From: Ruegeria atlantica | GTDB lineage: Bacteria; Pseudomonadota; Alphaproteobacteria; Rhodobacterales; Rhodobacteraceae | Length of the DNA stretch: 64,000 nt | Assembly: GCF_013032005.1 (NCBI RefSeq) | Contig: NZ_WQBE01000002.1 | Location: forward strand, 124,001 to 188,000 | Reading direction: 5' to 3' | Part shown: positions 28,578 to 37,032 of the stretch, in pieces | Numbering within the stretch: the first letter of the stretch is position 1 | Layout: each line of letters starts with the position of its first letter | The notes under the pieces: generated by a model | The model's database searches: none | Told to the model about the DNA's origin: nothing | Seen by the model: the letters and a program-made list of their open reading frames with translations, nothing else | Program-made: the position numbers and the translations under genes

Positions 28578-28599
28578 CGGCGCGCCAATCAGCGCGCCG
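28578..28599. terminator. Hairpin between convergent genes
   Basis: CGGCGCGC (28578-28585) pairs with GCGCGCCG (28592-28599) around a six-base loop. It lies between the convergent EamA and adhC stop codons. There is no clear T-run, so a terminator role is inferred from position. Confidence 0.45.
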
Positions 28600-28625
28600 C
28601 AGGCAAATTTCTCGGAGCTAGAGGC

Positions 28626-29738
28626 TTAGTAAACCACAACCGACCGGATGCTTTCGCCCTTATGCATCAGGTCGAAGCCGTGGTTGATGTCGTCCAGACC
28701 CATGGTGTGGGTGATCATCGGGTCGATCTCAATCTTGCCGTCCATGTACCAGTCAACGATCTTGGGCACATCGGTCCGGCCTCGCGCGCCGCCAAAGGCT
28801 GTACCTCGCCATGACCGGCCGGTGACCAGCTGGAACGGACGGGTCGAGATTTCGGCCCCGGCAGGTGCCACGCCGATGATGATCGATTCTCCCCAGCCCT
28901 TATGCGCCGATTCCAGCGCCGCGCGCATTACGCCGACATTGCCGGTGGCGTCAAAAGTATAGTCCGCGCCGCCCTTGGTCAGGTTGACCAGATAGGGGAC
29001 CAGATCGCCCTCAACTTCGGACGGGTTGACGAAATCGGTCATGCCAAACTTGGTGGCCATTTCCACCTTGGACGGGTTCAGGTCAACGCCAACGATCTGA
29101 TCCGCTCCGGCCAGGCGCAGGCCCTGGATCACGTTCAGGCCGATACCGCCCAGACCGAACACGATGGCGCGGCTGCCAATCTCGACCTTGGCGGTGTTGA
29201 TCACCGCGCCAATACCGGTCGTCACGCCGCAGCCGATGTAACAGATCTTGTCGAACGGAGCGTCCTCACGCACCTTGGCCAGCGCAATCTCGGGCAGGAC
29301 CGTGTGGTTAGCGAAGGTCGAGCAACCCATGTAGTGCAGGATCGGATCGCCATCCAGCGTCGAAAAGCGCGAGGTGCCATCGGGCATGAGGCCCTTACCT
29401 TGAGTTTCGCGGATCGCCTGACACAGGTTAGTCTTGGGGTGCAGACAGTATTCGCATTCGCGACATTCCGGGGTGTAGAGCGGGATCACGTGATCGCCCG
29501 GCTTCAGGCTGGTCACTCCCGGGCCGACCTCGACCACCACGCCCGCGCCTTCGTGGCCCAGAATGGCGGGGAACAGCCCTTCGGGGTCGGCACCCGACAG
29601 GGTGAATTCATCGGTGTGGCAAATGCCGGTGGCCTTGATTTCCACCAGAACCTCGCCCGCTTTGGGGCCTTCGAGGTTTACTTCCATCACTTCCAAGGGT
29701 TTGCCGGCCTGAACGGCGACGGCGGCACGGGTACGCAT
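28626..29738 (-). CDS. frmA: S-(hydroxymethyl)glutathione dehydrogenase / class III alcohol dehydrogenase
   Basis: A 370-residue zinc alcohol dehydrogenase. Catalytic zinc ligands are in [12 protein letters not shown] and GHEGAGVV; structural zinc cysteines are in CRECEYC and KTNLC. The NAD-binding [12 protein letters not shown] is present, and [11 protein letters not shown] is class III specific. It oxidises S-hydroxymethylglutathione to S-formylglutathione in formaldehyde detoxification and C1 metabolism. GGGAG precedes the ATG. No S-formylglutathione hydrolase gene is adjacent. The symbol is by family; adhC/flhA are used in related species. Confidence 0.96.
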   Translation of the reverse strand: MRTRAAVAVQAGKPLEVMEVNLEGPKAGEVLVEIKATGICHTDEFTLSGADPEGLFPAILGHEGAGVVVEVGPGVTSLKPGDHVIPLYTPECRECEYCLHPKTNLCQAIRETQGKGLMPDGTSRFSTLDGDPILHYMGCSTFANHTVLPEIALAKVREDAPFDKICYIGCGVTTGIGAVINTAKVEIGSRAIVFGLGGIGLNVIQGLRLAGADQIVGVDLNPSKVEMATKFGMTDFVNPSEVEGDLVPYLVNLTKGGADYTFDATGNVGVMRAALESAHKGWGESIIIGVAPAGAEISTRPFQLVTGRSWRGTAFGGARGRTDVPKIVDWYMDGKIEIDPMITHTMGLDDINHGFDLMHKGESIRSVVVY

Positions 29739-29867
29739 ATCGTTGTCTCCCTGTCTTCTTTGCCCCGACCCTGCGTCAATCGCAGAGGGTTTTCAACTGC
29801 GCTTTGGTGACAGATCGGCTAATGATTTGATATTGCAGAAACGACATTGCCGCAAAGAGGAACGCCA

Positions 29868-30158
29868 ATGCGCCGATTTATTCCGATTTTGATCTTGCTG
29901 GCCGCTTGCGCCGAAACGCCACCCGCACCGGAAGACGCCCGCCTTGCACCCGAAGCCGCACCGGTCGATCTGGCCTTTTGCGAGGGTGAACCCTTTGGCG
30001 ATTCCATTGGTCAGCCGGTTTCGACCATTCAGGGCCGGCTGCCTGAACGCGCGCGTGTGTTAGGGCCAGATGATTTGGCCACGCAGGATTACCGCATCGA
30101 CCGGTTGAACGTGTTCGTCAATGACGCCGGGATCATTCAGCGTCTGACCTGCGGGTAG
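29868..30158 (+). CDS. Lipoprotein with peptidase inhibitor I78-like domain
   Basis: A 96-residue protein with a lipoprotein signal (MRRFIPILILLAAC, lipobox LAAC). The C-terminal half fits the I78 inhibitor family: an early Cys, GQPVSTIQG, then ARVLGPDDLATQDYRIDRLN and a final CG. GAGG at about 29857 supports the ATG at 29868 over one 21 bp upstream. I78 members inhibit serine proteases in the periplasm; this role is inferred. It precedes imuB but is separated from it by a LexA box. Confidence 0.75.
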   Translation: MRRFIPILILLAACAETPPAPEDARLAPEAAPVDLAFCEGEPFGDSIGQPVSTIQGRLPERARVLGPDDLATQDYRIDRLNVFVNDAGIIQRLTCG

Positions 30159-30188
30159 GCGTGGACTCGGGGCATGATTCTACGATAA

Positions 30189-30203
30189 GAACAAAATGGG
30201 AAC
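30189..30203 (+). promoter_or_regulatory. LexA (SOS) box upstream of imuB
   Basis: GAAC-AAAATGG-GAAC is a perfect match to the alphaproteobacterial LexA operator GAAC-N7-GAAC. It ends 16 bp before the imuB start codon. Confidence 0.85.
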
Positions 30204-30219
30204 ATTTTGATGTCTGCCG

Positions 30220-31872
30220 ATGCCCAAACGACGAATACTCTCACTCTGGTTTCCCCGTCTGGGGGCTGAACGGCTGGTCCGCGCTGCGCGGGGCCTGCAG
30301 GATGGGCCTTTGGCCGTGGTGGCCGAGCAGGCGAACATGCAGGTGGTCATCTCGCTGAATGCGCAGGCTCAGGCCGCCGGGTTACGCGTGGGGCAGCCGG
30401 TGCGCGACGCTCATGCCATGTGCGCCAACCTTGTGACGCGCCCTCGCAATGCCCCGGCCGAGGCCGCGTTTCTAACCGCTTTGCGCCGCTGGGCAGGCAA
30501 ATTCAGCCCCTGGGTAGCCGAAGAATCACCGGACGGGCTGATTGTCGACCTGTCGGGCTGCGCCCATCTGTTCGGCGGCGAAGAGGCGTTGCTGAGCGTA
30601 CTTGAGGTCGACTGCGCCGATATGGGCCTGAGCGTACAGATGGGCATCGCCGACACGCTGGGCGCGGCCTGGGCGTTGGCGCGATACGCCGGGCAAGAAG
30701 CCACGTCCGACCGCAACGGCGACGCCATCAGCCAAGAGGCCCGTGCCACCCGTGCCCGCGCCACCAAACGGCGGCACTGGACCAAAGGTGGCACCGCGCC
30801 GCAGGTGATGGCCTTGGGTGGTGGCGCGCGGATTGCAGCGCCGGGACAATCCTATGGCGCGCTCAGCCCCCTGCCCATCGCGGCGCTGCGGTTGGAGGAT
30901 CAGACCGTGGCGCAGTTGAACCGGCTGGGCCTGCGCCGGATCGGCGATCTGTTGGGCCAGCCGCGTGCCAGTTTGGCGCGGCGGTTCGGGCGGGGTCTGG
31001 TGCTGCGGTTGGATCAGGCCATGGGCAGCGCGCCCGAACCGGTCTCGCCCGCCCGTCCGCCCCATCGCTTTGCGGTGCGGATGACCCTGCCCAACCCAAT
31101 CGGTCTGATCGAAGACGTCATGGCCGCCATTGATCGGATACTGCCCACGCTTTGTGCAAAACTGGAGGAGAAAGGCCGCGGCGTTCGCACCCTGCGGCTT
31201 GAGGCACATCGCGCCGATCAGGCCGCTGAGATTGTCGAAGTCGGTCTCGCCCGTCCGACCTTTGACAAATATCGTATTCGCCCTTTGTTAGAGATGAAAG
31301 TCGACAAGATTGATGCGGGTTATGGCATCGACATGCTGCGGCTTGTGGCAGTCCAGACCGAGCCTATCCACGCCCGCACCATGGCGGGCCATGCCGAGGC
31401 CCGCCGCGCCGTGCAGGATCGGCTTGAGGGCAACACGGGCGTCGATGATCTGATCGGCAAGCTGGGCGCACGCGTGGGGCTGGAGGCGATCACGCGGCGG
31501 CACCCGGCGGCCTCACATATCCCCGAGAAGACGGCGCAGACGCTGGCCGCAGCCTGGTCGGAACCGGCGCATGACTGGCCTGCCCCTCCGCGTCCCCGCC
31601 CCTTGCAGATGTGGCAACCCGAACCGGTGATGGCGCCGGAAACCCCGGACGTGCCCAGCGCCTTTCGCTGGCGTGGGCGCGACTGGCAACTGGCACAAGC
31701 CACGGGCCCGGAACGCATTGCGCCGGAATGGTGGCTGGACGATCCCAACTGGCGCAGCGGCGTGCGCGATTACTGGGTGGTGGTGACCGAACAGGGCGAG
31801 CGGCTGTGGCTGTTTTATGGCCATGGCGGTACCATGTCGGCAGGATGGTTTTGCCAGGGACAGTTTTGTTAG
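30220..31872 (+). CDS. imuB: ImuB, inactive Y-family polymerase of the SOS mutasome
   Basis: A 550-residue Y-family polymerase-like protein. The N-terminus (RRILSLWFPRLGAERLVR) has the ImuB form, where the catalytic acidic residue of true Y polymerases is replaced. Later segments are typical: QAAGLRVGQPVRDAHAMC, LIVDLSGCAHLFGGEEALL, and a little-finger region near LRRIGDLLGQPRASLARRFG. ImuB is the hub that joins DnaE2 and the beta clamp in translesion synthesis. The perfect SOS box just upstream supports damage induction. imuA, usually immediately upstream, is not present here. Confidence 0.92.
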   Translation: MPKRRILSLWFPRLGAERLVRAARGLQDGPLAVVAEQANMQVVISLNAQAQAAGLRVGQPVRDAHAMCANLVTRPRNAPAEAAFLTALRRWAGKFSPWVAEESPDGLIVDLSGCAHLFGGEEALLSVLEVDCADMGLSVQMGIADTLGAAWALARYAGQEATSDRNGDAISQEARATRARATKRRHWTKGGTAPQVMALGGGARIAAPGQSYGALSPLPIAALRLEDQTVAQLNRLGLRRIGDLLGQPRASLARRFGRGLVLRLDQAMGSAPEPVSPARPPHRFAVRMTLPNPIGLIEDVMAAIDRILPTLCAKLEEKGRGVRTLRLEAHRADQAAEIVEVGLARPTFDKYRIRPLLEMKVDKIDAGYGIDMLRLVAVQTEPIHARTMAGHAEARRAVQDRLEGNTGVDDLIGKLGARVGLEAITRRHPAASHIPEKTAQTLAAAWSEPAHDWPAPPRPRPLQMWQPEPVMAPETPDVPSAFRWRGRDWQLAQATGPERIAPEWWLDDPNWRSGVRDYWVVVTEQGERLWLFYGHGGTMSAGWFCQGQFC

Positions 31873-31875
31873 AGT

Positions 31876-32601
31876 CTATTTTCCACGATAAACCAGCCAA
31901 TCAGGCAGATAGTCGATCAGACGCACCAGCCAGGAAAATGGTGCTGGAAAATCCGTACGGAATCGGCGACGTGACATCGCTTTGACCACACGATCTGCCG
32001 CCTCCTCGGGCGTCATCAGCATCGGCATCTTGAAAGTGTTCTTCTCGGTCAGGCGGGTCTTGATAAAGCCCGGATTGACGATGCGCACCGTCACCCCTGT
32101 GCCCGCCAGGTCGAACCGCATGGTCTCGGCCAACGAAACAAGTGCTGCCTTGCTGGCCGCGTACCCCACTGCCGCGGGTAACCCTCGATACCCCGACAAA
32201 GACCCGATCAGCGTGATATCCCCGCGCCCCCTGCGTACGAACCTGCGTACAACCTCACCCAGAACCCGCAGGGCACCCGTGTAATTAACATCCGTCATCG
32301 CCAGCACGGCCTCGGAATTCCAATCGGCAGAGCGCATCGGTTCATAAGCTCCGGCGTTATAGACCAACCCGTCCACCTCTCCGGCCTCGACCGCGGCACG
32401 ACGTACAGCGTCCAGATCTGTCACGTCGCACGGAACAGCTTGCGCATTTGGCAGGGCAGAGCAAATCTCGGTCAGACGCTCAGTATTGCGGGCAGACAGG
32501 ATCAGATGTGCGCCCTGACGGCTCAGCGCCTCGGCCAAAGCCCGGCCCAGCCCTTCGCTGGCGCCAACGATCCAATAGGTTTTTCCTTCAAAGCCGCTCA
32601 T
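31876..32601 (-). CDS. SDR family NAD(P)-dependent oxidoreductase
   Basis: A 241-residue short-chain dehydrogenase. It has the cofactor motif GASEGLGRA (family TGxxxGxG), the structural LVYNAGAYEP and the catalytic Ser...YAASK (GYRGLPAAVGYAASKAAL). Substrate unknown. Upstream on its strand is a strong TGATCC-N16-CGTAAA motif, matching one on the divergent FAD oxidoreductase gene. An SDR sits in the singlet-oxygen-induced cluster of Rhodobacter sphaeroides, so a photo-oxidative stress role is plausible. Confidence 0.9.
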   Translation of the reverse strand: MSGFEGKTYWIVGASEGLGRALAEALSRQGAHLILSARNTERLTEICSALPNAQAVPCDVTDLDAVRRAAVEAGEVDGLVYNAGAYEPMRSADWNSEAVLAMTDVNYTGALRVLGEVVRRFVRRGRGDITLIGSLSGYRGLPAAVGYAASKAALVSLAETMRFDLAGTGVTVRIVNPGFIKTRLTEKNTFKMPMLMTPEEAADRVVKAMSRRRFRTDFPAPFSWLVRLIDYLPDWLVYRGK

Positions 32602-32630
32602 GCCCTGGCCAATACAGTTGTGTCTATGAT

Positions 32631-32658
32631 TTTACGGCCAGAGCGACGCACTGGATCA
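32631..32658 (-). promoter_or_regulatory. Candidate ECF sigma (RpoE/ChrR type) promoter of the SDR gene
   Basis: On the minus strand TGATCC (32658-32653) is followed by 16 bp and CGTAAA (32636-32631). TGATCC is the known -35 core of the Rhodobacter RpoE regulon, and a CGTA-type -10 is usual for ECF sigma factors. It lies about 30 bp before the ATG at 32601. Confidence 0.6.
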
Positions 32659-32708
32659 AACTCCAGACGTGACAACATAGTGCTTTTGCGAAAAACTTCT
32701 AATCCGAT

Positions 32709-32734
32709 TGATCCACCCCGGCATTTCCTGCGTA
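32709..32734 (+). promoter_or_regulatory. Candidate ECF sigma (RpoE/ChrR type) promoter of the FAD oxidoreductase cluster
   Basis: TGATCC (32709-32714), 16 bp, then CGTA (32731-32734), with the same spacing as the divergent site on the other strand. It lies 33 bp before the chosen ATG at 32768. Confidence 0.6.
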
Positions 32735-32767
32735 TCCTATTGTAAAATGTCGCTCAAAGAGGATGGC

Positions 32768-34102
32768 ATGTTCGACGAAACCCGAGGCGTACGCAAGAAA
32801 ATCGCGGTAGTAGGTGCAGGTATCTCAGGTCTGTCGGCCGCTTACTATTTGTCAAAAAACAACGATGTGACCGTGTTCGAGGCCGAACCCCGGCTGGGCG
32901 GCCATGCCCGAACCGTCATGGCAGGCAAAAACGGCGACCAACCTGTCGATACCGGTTTCATCGTCTTCAATTATGCCACCTACCCCTATCTGACGCGCCT
33001 GTTCGATGAGCTGAACGTGCCCGTCATCAAATCCGAGATGAGCTTTGGTGCCACCATCGACAACGGTCGCATTGAATACGGACTGAACAACCTGCGCACC
33101 CTGACGGCGCAGAAACGCAACCTCGCGCGGCCTGCCTATTATAAGATGATCGCGGACATCCTGCGCTTTGGCAAAGAAGCCCCCGAAGCCGCACGTGACG
33201 ATGACACCACGATCGGAGAGCTGGTCGATCAGCTGCGTCTGGGTCATTGGTTCCGCCACAATTACCTGATGCCGATGTGCGGCGCGATCTGGTCCACTCC
33301 GGTGGAGTTCGTGGATCAGTTCCCGGCCCGCTCGCTGGTACAATTCTTCCGCAACCATGCCCTGCTGGCCAGTGGTCGCGCCAATCAGCATCAATGGTAC
33401 ACTGTCAAGGGCGGCAGCATCGAATATGTCCGCCGCATCGATGCCGCGTTACGTGAGCGCGGGTGTGAAATCCGTCTGGCCTGCCCGGTTGAGCATATTC
33501 AACGCGGCGATGCCGGTGTGACTGTCCACAGCCTGGGTCAGGTTGATCTGTTCGACGAAATCATATTGGCCACCCATTCCGATCAGTCCCTTGCCATTCT
33601 GGGCGAGACCGCAACAGATGCGGAAAGAGCTGCGTTAGGCTCTATTCGCTACCAACCGAACACGGCTATCCTGCACTGTGACCCAAGCCAGATGCCGCGC
33701 CGCCGCGCGTGCTGGTCCAGCTGGACCTACCGTTCGCAAGCGGGGAATGTTGGCGTGACTTACTGGATGAACCGACTGCAGAATATTCCAGACAGCGATC
33801 CGCTGTTTGTGACGCTGAACGCATCTTCGGAAATTCCCGCGGGTAAAATCTATGACAAGGTCGAGTTTGCCCATCCGGTGTTCGACAAAGCGGCCCTGAA
33901 AGCTCAGGGGCAAATCCGCGAGATGCAGGGACAGAACCGAACCTGGTTTGCCGGGGCTTACAACCGGCATGGCTTTCACGAAGACGGGATTGCCAGCGCA
34001 ATGCATGTTGTTGAGCGCCTTAACGGCACCCCGCACACACTCGGAGCTGACAATGGCATTCCTGCACAAGACCCGGCCATCCCTGCCTCGGCTGATCTCT
34101 GA
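32768..34102 (+). CDS. FAD-dependent amine-oxidase-like oxidoreductase
   Basis: A 444-residue flavoprotein. The dinucleotide motif KKIAVVGAGISGLSAAYYL lies at the N-terminus with GGHAR just after, and the C-terminus has WFAGAYNRHGFHEDG. In related bacteria this family neighbours a cyclopropane-fatty-acid-synthase-like methyltransferase and a DUF1365 protein and is tied to fatty-acid modification under singlet oxygen stress. Here those two genes are absent. AAGAGGA at 32757-32763 supports the ATG at 32768. Its 3' end overlaps the next gene by 50 bp. Confidence 0.9.
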   Translation: MFDETRGVRKKIAVVGAGISGLSAAYYLSKNNDVTVFEAEPRLGGHARTVMAGKNGDQPVDTGFIVFNYATYPYLTRLFDELNVPVIKSEMSFGATIDNGRIEYGLNNLRTLTAQKRNLARPAYYKMIADILRFGKEAPEAARDDDTTIGELVDQLRLGHWFRHNYLMPMCGAIWSTPVEFVDQFPARSLVQFFRNHALLASGRANQHQWYTVKGGSIEYVRRIDAALRERGCEIRLACPVEHIQRGDAGVTVHSLGQVDLFDEIILATHSDQSLAILGETATDAERAALGSIRYQPNTAILHCDPSQMPRRRACWSSWTYRSQAGNVGVTYWMNRLQNIPDSDPLFVTLNASSEIPAGKIYDKVEFAHPVFDKAALKAQGQIREMQGQNRTWFAGAYNRHGFHEDGIASAMHVVERLNGTPHTLGADNGIPAQDPAIPASADL

Positions 34103-34598
34103 TACCTGCCGCGCTGCACTGTTTTCTGTGATCGTGCTGGCCCCGGGCGGGTTGGCCGCGTCACCGATCACCCAGACGCTGACTGATGCGCAACTCAGAG
34201 GCAGCGCAACCTTCCGTTTTTTGGGCATGCCGATCTACGAAGCCAAGCTGTATACGCCGCAAGGCAGCGCGCTCAATTGGACGAAGGACTTTGCATTGCA
34301 GCTGACCTATCGCAAATCCCTGAAACAGAAAGCACTGGTTGAATCGACGTTGGATGAGATGGCTCGACAAGGAAACCCTGCCCCGACGCAGGCCCGGTTG
34401 CAGAAGTGTTTTCAGGCGGTTAGCAAGGGCGACAGCTATATTGCAATCTCGGAAGGCCCGAACAAAGTTGGATTTTGGCGAAACGGCCAAAAGACCTGTA
34501 CCTTGTCCTATCCCGGCGCCAAAAGCGCCTTTATGTCCATTTTTCTGGGTGACAACACCCGATCGGGCAGTTTCACCCGACAATTGAAGGGCGGATGA
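34053..34598 (+). CDS. Chalcone isomerase-like periplasmic protein
   Basis: A 181-residue protein with a signal peptide (hydrophobic AALFSVIVLAPGGLAAS). The mature part has the bacterial chalcone-isomerase-like pattern GSATFRFLGMPIYEAKLYTP, then FALQLTYRKSLKQKALVES. The fold binds fatty acids in plants; the bacterial role is unknown. GGAG at about 34042 supports ATG 34053, inside the end of the FAD gene. The stop overlaps the MFS start (ATGATG), so the cluster is translationally coupled. Confidence 0.82.
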   Translation: MAFLHKTRPSLPRLISDTCRAALFSVIVLAPGGLAASPITQTLTDAQLRGSATFRFLGMPIYEAKLYTPQGSALNWTKDFALQLTYRKSLKQKALVESTLDEMARQGNPAPTQARLQKCFQAVSKGDSYIAISEGPNKVGFWRNGQKTCTLSYPGAKSAFMSIFLGDNTRSGSFTRQLKGG

Positions 34599-35821
34599 TG
34601 CTGTACCCGCGTGTCAGTCTGTATGCGCTGATGCTCGCTGCGGCGGGGATACCGCTATATATCCATCTGCCGCGATTTGCTGCCGTCAATCTTGGTATCG
34701 GGTTGGGTGTGATCGGCACCGTTCTGCTGGTGATCCGATTAATCGATCTGGTGCAGGATCCGCTGATTGGTTGGGCCATAGACCGCTGGCCAAACGCGCA
34801 ACTGCTGTTTGCTGCGACCGCTGCGATTGGTTTGGCGATCGGGTTTCCAATGCTGTTTGGACTGCCGCCGGGAACAAATATTGCCTTATTAGTCTCTGTT
34901 TTAATTCTACTATTCTCAGCCTACAGCTTAGGCACCATCCTGCTTTATGGTCGCAGCGCGACGCTTGCCATACAGCCAGAGCCGAAAGAGTTGATAAGAT
35001 TGGCCGCATGGCGCGAAGGCGGGCAGTTGACAGGCGTCATCCTTGCAGCCAGCGCCCCAGCCTTCTTCGTAGGATTCGGAGCCAGCGCGCAGGGCTATCC
35101 CGCCTTTGGCCTGTTTCTGGGCCTGATCGCGATCTTCACCCTGACCCTGACGATCCCAATCTGGCGCCGACCCCCGATTACTGGCGATGGCCTGTCGTTC
35201 AATGGGCTCGCACAAGCTGGTGCGCTGCGCTTGCTGCTGCTGGCGCTGGTCAACAGCTTGCCAGTGGCCATCACTTCGACCCTGTTTTTGTTCTTTGTCG
35301 AAGATCGCCTGCAATTGCCGGGAAAAGCCGGACCACTGCTGATCCTGTTCTTCCTCAGCGCCGGGGCCAGCGTTCCGCTTTGGGCAAAGCTGGCTAACCG
35401 GATTGGCCCGAAACGAACACTGATCATCGCCATGCCCCTGTCGATCGCGGGATTTGTTGGCGCAGCTTTGTTGTCCGCCGGTAATCTGACCGGGTTCGCC
35501 GCAATCTGCCTGGCTTCGGGCGCGGCACTGGGGGCGGATATGGTGGTGCTGCCCGCAATGTTCTCAGTCGCGCTGACGCGGGCGGGGCTGAACGCATCCG
35601 CCGCATTTGGCATCTGGTCATTCGCTGGCAAGCTGGGCCTCGCGCTCGCTGCCTTTTTCACTCTGCCGCTGCTGGAACGCAGCGGGTTCACCCCAGGACA
35701 GGCAAACTCGGCCGAGGCGTTGCGGACGCTCACCCTCGCCTATGCCGTGCTGCCCTGCATCCTGAAACTCGGCGCGTTCGGGCTGGTCCTGACGTTGCCT
35801 TCTGAGGTCTCAGCCAAATGA
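34595..35821 (+). CDS. MFS transporter (GPH-symporter-like)
   Basis: A 408-residue protein with about 12 membrane helices. The segment LLVIRLIDLVQDPLIGWAIDRW matches the 'D...DP..G...D' motif of the glycoside-pentoside-hexuronide/sodium symporter branch. Either ATG of the ATGATG pair (34595, 34598) could be used. It sits between the chalcone-isomerase-like gene and two DUF3833 genes with 4-bp overlaps on both sides. Substrate unknown; a related MFS gene belongs to the singlet-oxygen cluster of R. sphaeroides. Confidence 0.87.
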   Translation: MMLYPRVSLYALMLAAAGIPLYIHLPRFAAVNLGIGLGVIGTVLLVIRLIDLVQDPLIGWAIDRWPNAQLLFAATAAIGLAIGFPMLFGLPPGTNIALLVSVLILLFSAYSLGTILLYGRSATLAIQPEPKELIRLAAWREGGQLTGVILAASAPAFFVGFGASAQGYPAFGLFLGLIAIFTLTLTIPIWRRPPITGDGLSFNGLAQAGALRLLLLALVNSLPVAITSTLFLFFVEDRLQLPGKAGPLLILFFLSAGASVPLWAKLANRIGPKRTLIIAMPLSIAGFVGAALLSAGNLTGFAAICLASGAALGADMVVLPAMFSVALTRAGLNASAAFGIWSFAGKLGLALAAFFTLPLLERSGFTPGQANSAEALRTLTLAYAVLPCILKLGAFGLVLTLPSEVSAK

Positions 35822-36435
35822 CTATCGTAGCTATCCTACTGCTTGCTATCCTTGTTCTGGTCGCAGCTCAGCGCCGGTTCCTAAGCTTTCGCTCGCAATC
35901 CCCTGCCGATTACAGCGGCACCGGGCCTGCCTTTGAAATGAAAGAAGTCCTGAACGGCGAAATCCTGTCCGAAGGGCTGATCTATGGCCCCAATGGGAAG
36001 ATGTCGAACAGCTTTGTCGCCCGTATGGTGGGGAAATGGGATGGCAACACCGGCACGCTGACCGAGCATTTCACCTATTCCAACGGCAAGAAGATGACCC
36101 GCAAATGGCATCTGACGCTGGGCACGGGCAACACGTTTACCGCGACGGCAGAAGATATCGTCGGTGAGGGTCACGGCACAATTTCGGGATCGACCGTGAA
36201 GCTGACTTATCGGATCATCCTGCCCCAAGACGCGGGCGGGCACACACTGGACGTCACCGATTGGATGTACCTGACCGAGAACGGTGTGATCATGAACCGG
36301 TCCGAGATGCGCAAATTCGGCATCAAGGTCGCTGAACTGGTCGCCACCATGCGCCCCGCGCCCGAAGCTAAAGCTGCGCATGTCAGCGGTTCAAATGGCT
36401 ATGACACCGCGGTAGAAACGAGGACCTTGCAATGA
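35818..36435 (+). CDS. DUF3833 family protein (membrane anchored)
   Basis: A 205-residue protein with an N-terminal hydrophobic anchor (TIVAILLLAILVLVAAQRR). DUF3833 features follow: the FEMKEVLNGEILSEGLIYGPNGKMSNSF region, then DVTDWMYLTENGVIMNRSEMRKFGIKVAEL. It starts inside the MFS stop (ATGA) and ends coupled to a second DUF3833 gene, whose protein shares the D-W-M(Y/W)L...(N)R motif. The function is unknown. Confidence 0.8.
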   Translation: MTIVAILLLAILVLVAAQRRFLSFRSQSPADYSGTGPAFEMKEVLNGEILSEGLIYGPNGKMSNSFVARMVGKWDGNTGTLTEHFTYSNGKKMTRKWHLTLGTGNTFTATAEDIVGEGHGTISGSTVKLTYRIILPQDAGGHTLDVTDWMYLTENGVIMNRSEMRKFGIKVAELVATMRPAPEAKAAHVSGSNGYDTAVETRTLQ

Positions 36436-36974
36436 CGCCCCGCCGCATCCTGATCGCGGCCCTTGCCATCGCGGGGCTTGCCGCGCTGACCGCCTGTTCC
36501 GCCAAGCCGCGCGTACCTAAAAGCTTTCTGTCCGACCGGCAGTTGAACCTTGAGGAGTTCTTTGAAGGCAAAACCGTCGCCTATGGTCAGTTTCAGGATG
36601 TTCTGGGCAATGTCCCCCGCCGATTTACGGTGGATATCCAAGGCACTTGGGATGGTGAAACCCTGACCCTGATCGAGGATTTCGTCTATGACGACGGCGC
36701 CACCGAACAACGCATCTGGACCCTAATCAAAACCGGTCAGGACACCTGGACCGGAACTGCGCCTGGCGTTCTGGGCGCTGCCAGCGGGGTCGAGCGTGGT
36801 GATACCTTCAACTGGACATACAAGATCGATCTGCCGATCAAAGACGGCACCATGCGGGTCAATTTTGACGACTGGATGTGGCTGCTAAGCGATGATCGTC
36901 TGCTGAACCGCGCCTATGTTTCGCGATATGGCGTGCGGCTGGGCGAGGTCATCCTGTTCTTTGAAAAACAGTAG
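36432..36974 (+). CDS. DUF3833 family lipoprotein
   Basis: A 180-residue lipoprotein (lipobox LTAC). The body has LNLEEFFEGKTVAYGQFQD, TWDGETLTLIEDFVYDDG and DDWMWLLSDDRLLNRAYVSRYG, the typical DUF3833 pattern. It is the last gene of the FAD-oxidoreductase cluster (ATGA overlap upstream, hairpin terminator downstream). Together with the preceding paralogue it suggests an envelope-associated pair. Confidence 0.85.
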   Translation: MTPRRILIAALAIAGLAALTACSAKPRVPKSFLSDRQLNLEEFFEGKTVAYGQFQDVLGNVPRRFTVDIQGTWDGETLTLIEDFVYDDGATEQRIWTLIKTGQDTWTGTAPGVLGAASGVERGDTFNWTYKIDLPIKDGTMRVNFDDWMWLLSDDRLLNRAYVSRYGVRLGEVILFFEKQ

Positions 36975-36983
36975 GCCACCAAA

Positions 36984-37009
36984 AAGGGCGAACCTAAAGG
37001 CCCGCCCTT
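36984..37009. terminator. Bidirectional hairpin terminator
   Basis: AAGGGCG (36984-36990) pairs with CGCCCTT (37003-37009). It lies between the convergent DUF3833 and porin genes, with A-rich sequence on the left that becomes a T-run on the minus strand. Confidence 0.65.
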
Positions 37010-37032
37010 GAATCTAGGTCAAACAGGTCACT

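Noticed and set aside
30210..30269. A short frame (ATG 30210) just before imuB as an imuA remnant
   Set aside because: It encodes only 19 residues with no ImuA similarity and overlaps the imuB start.
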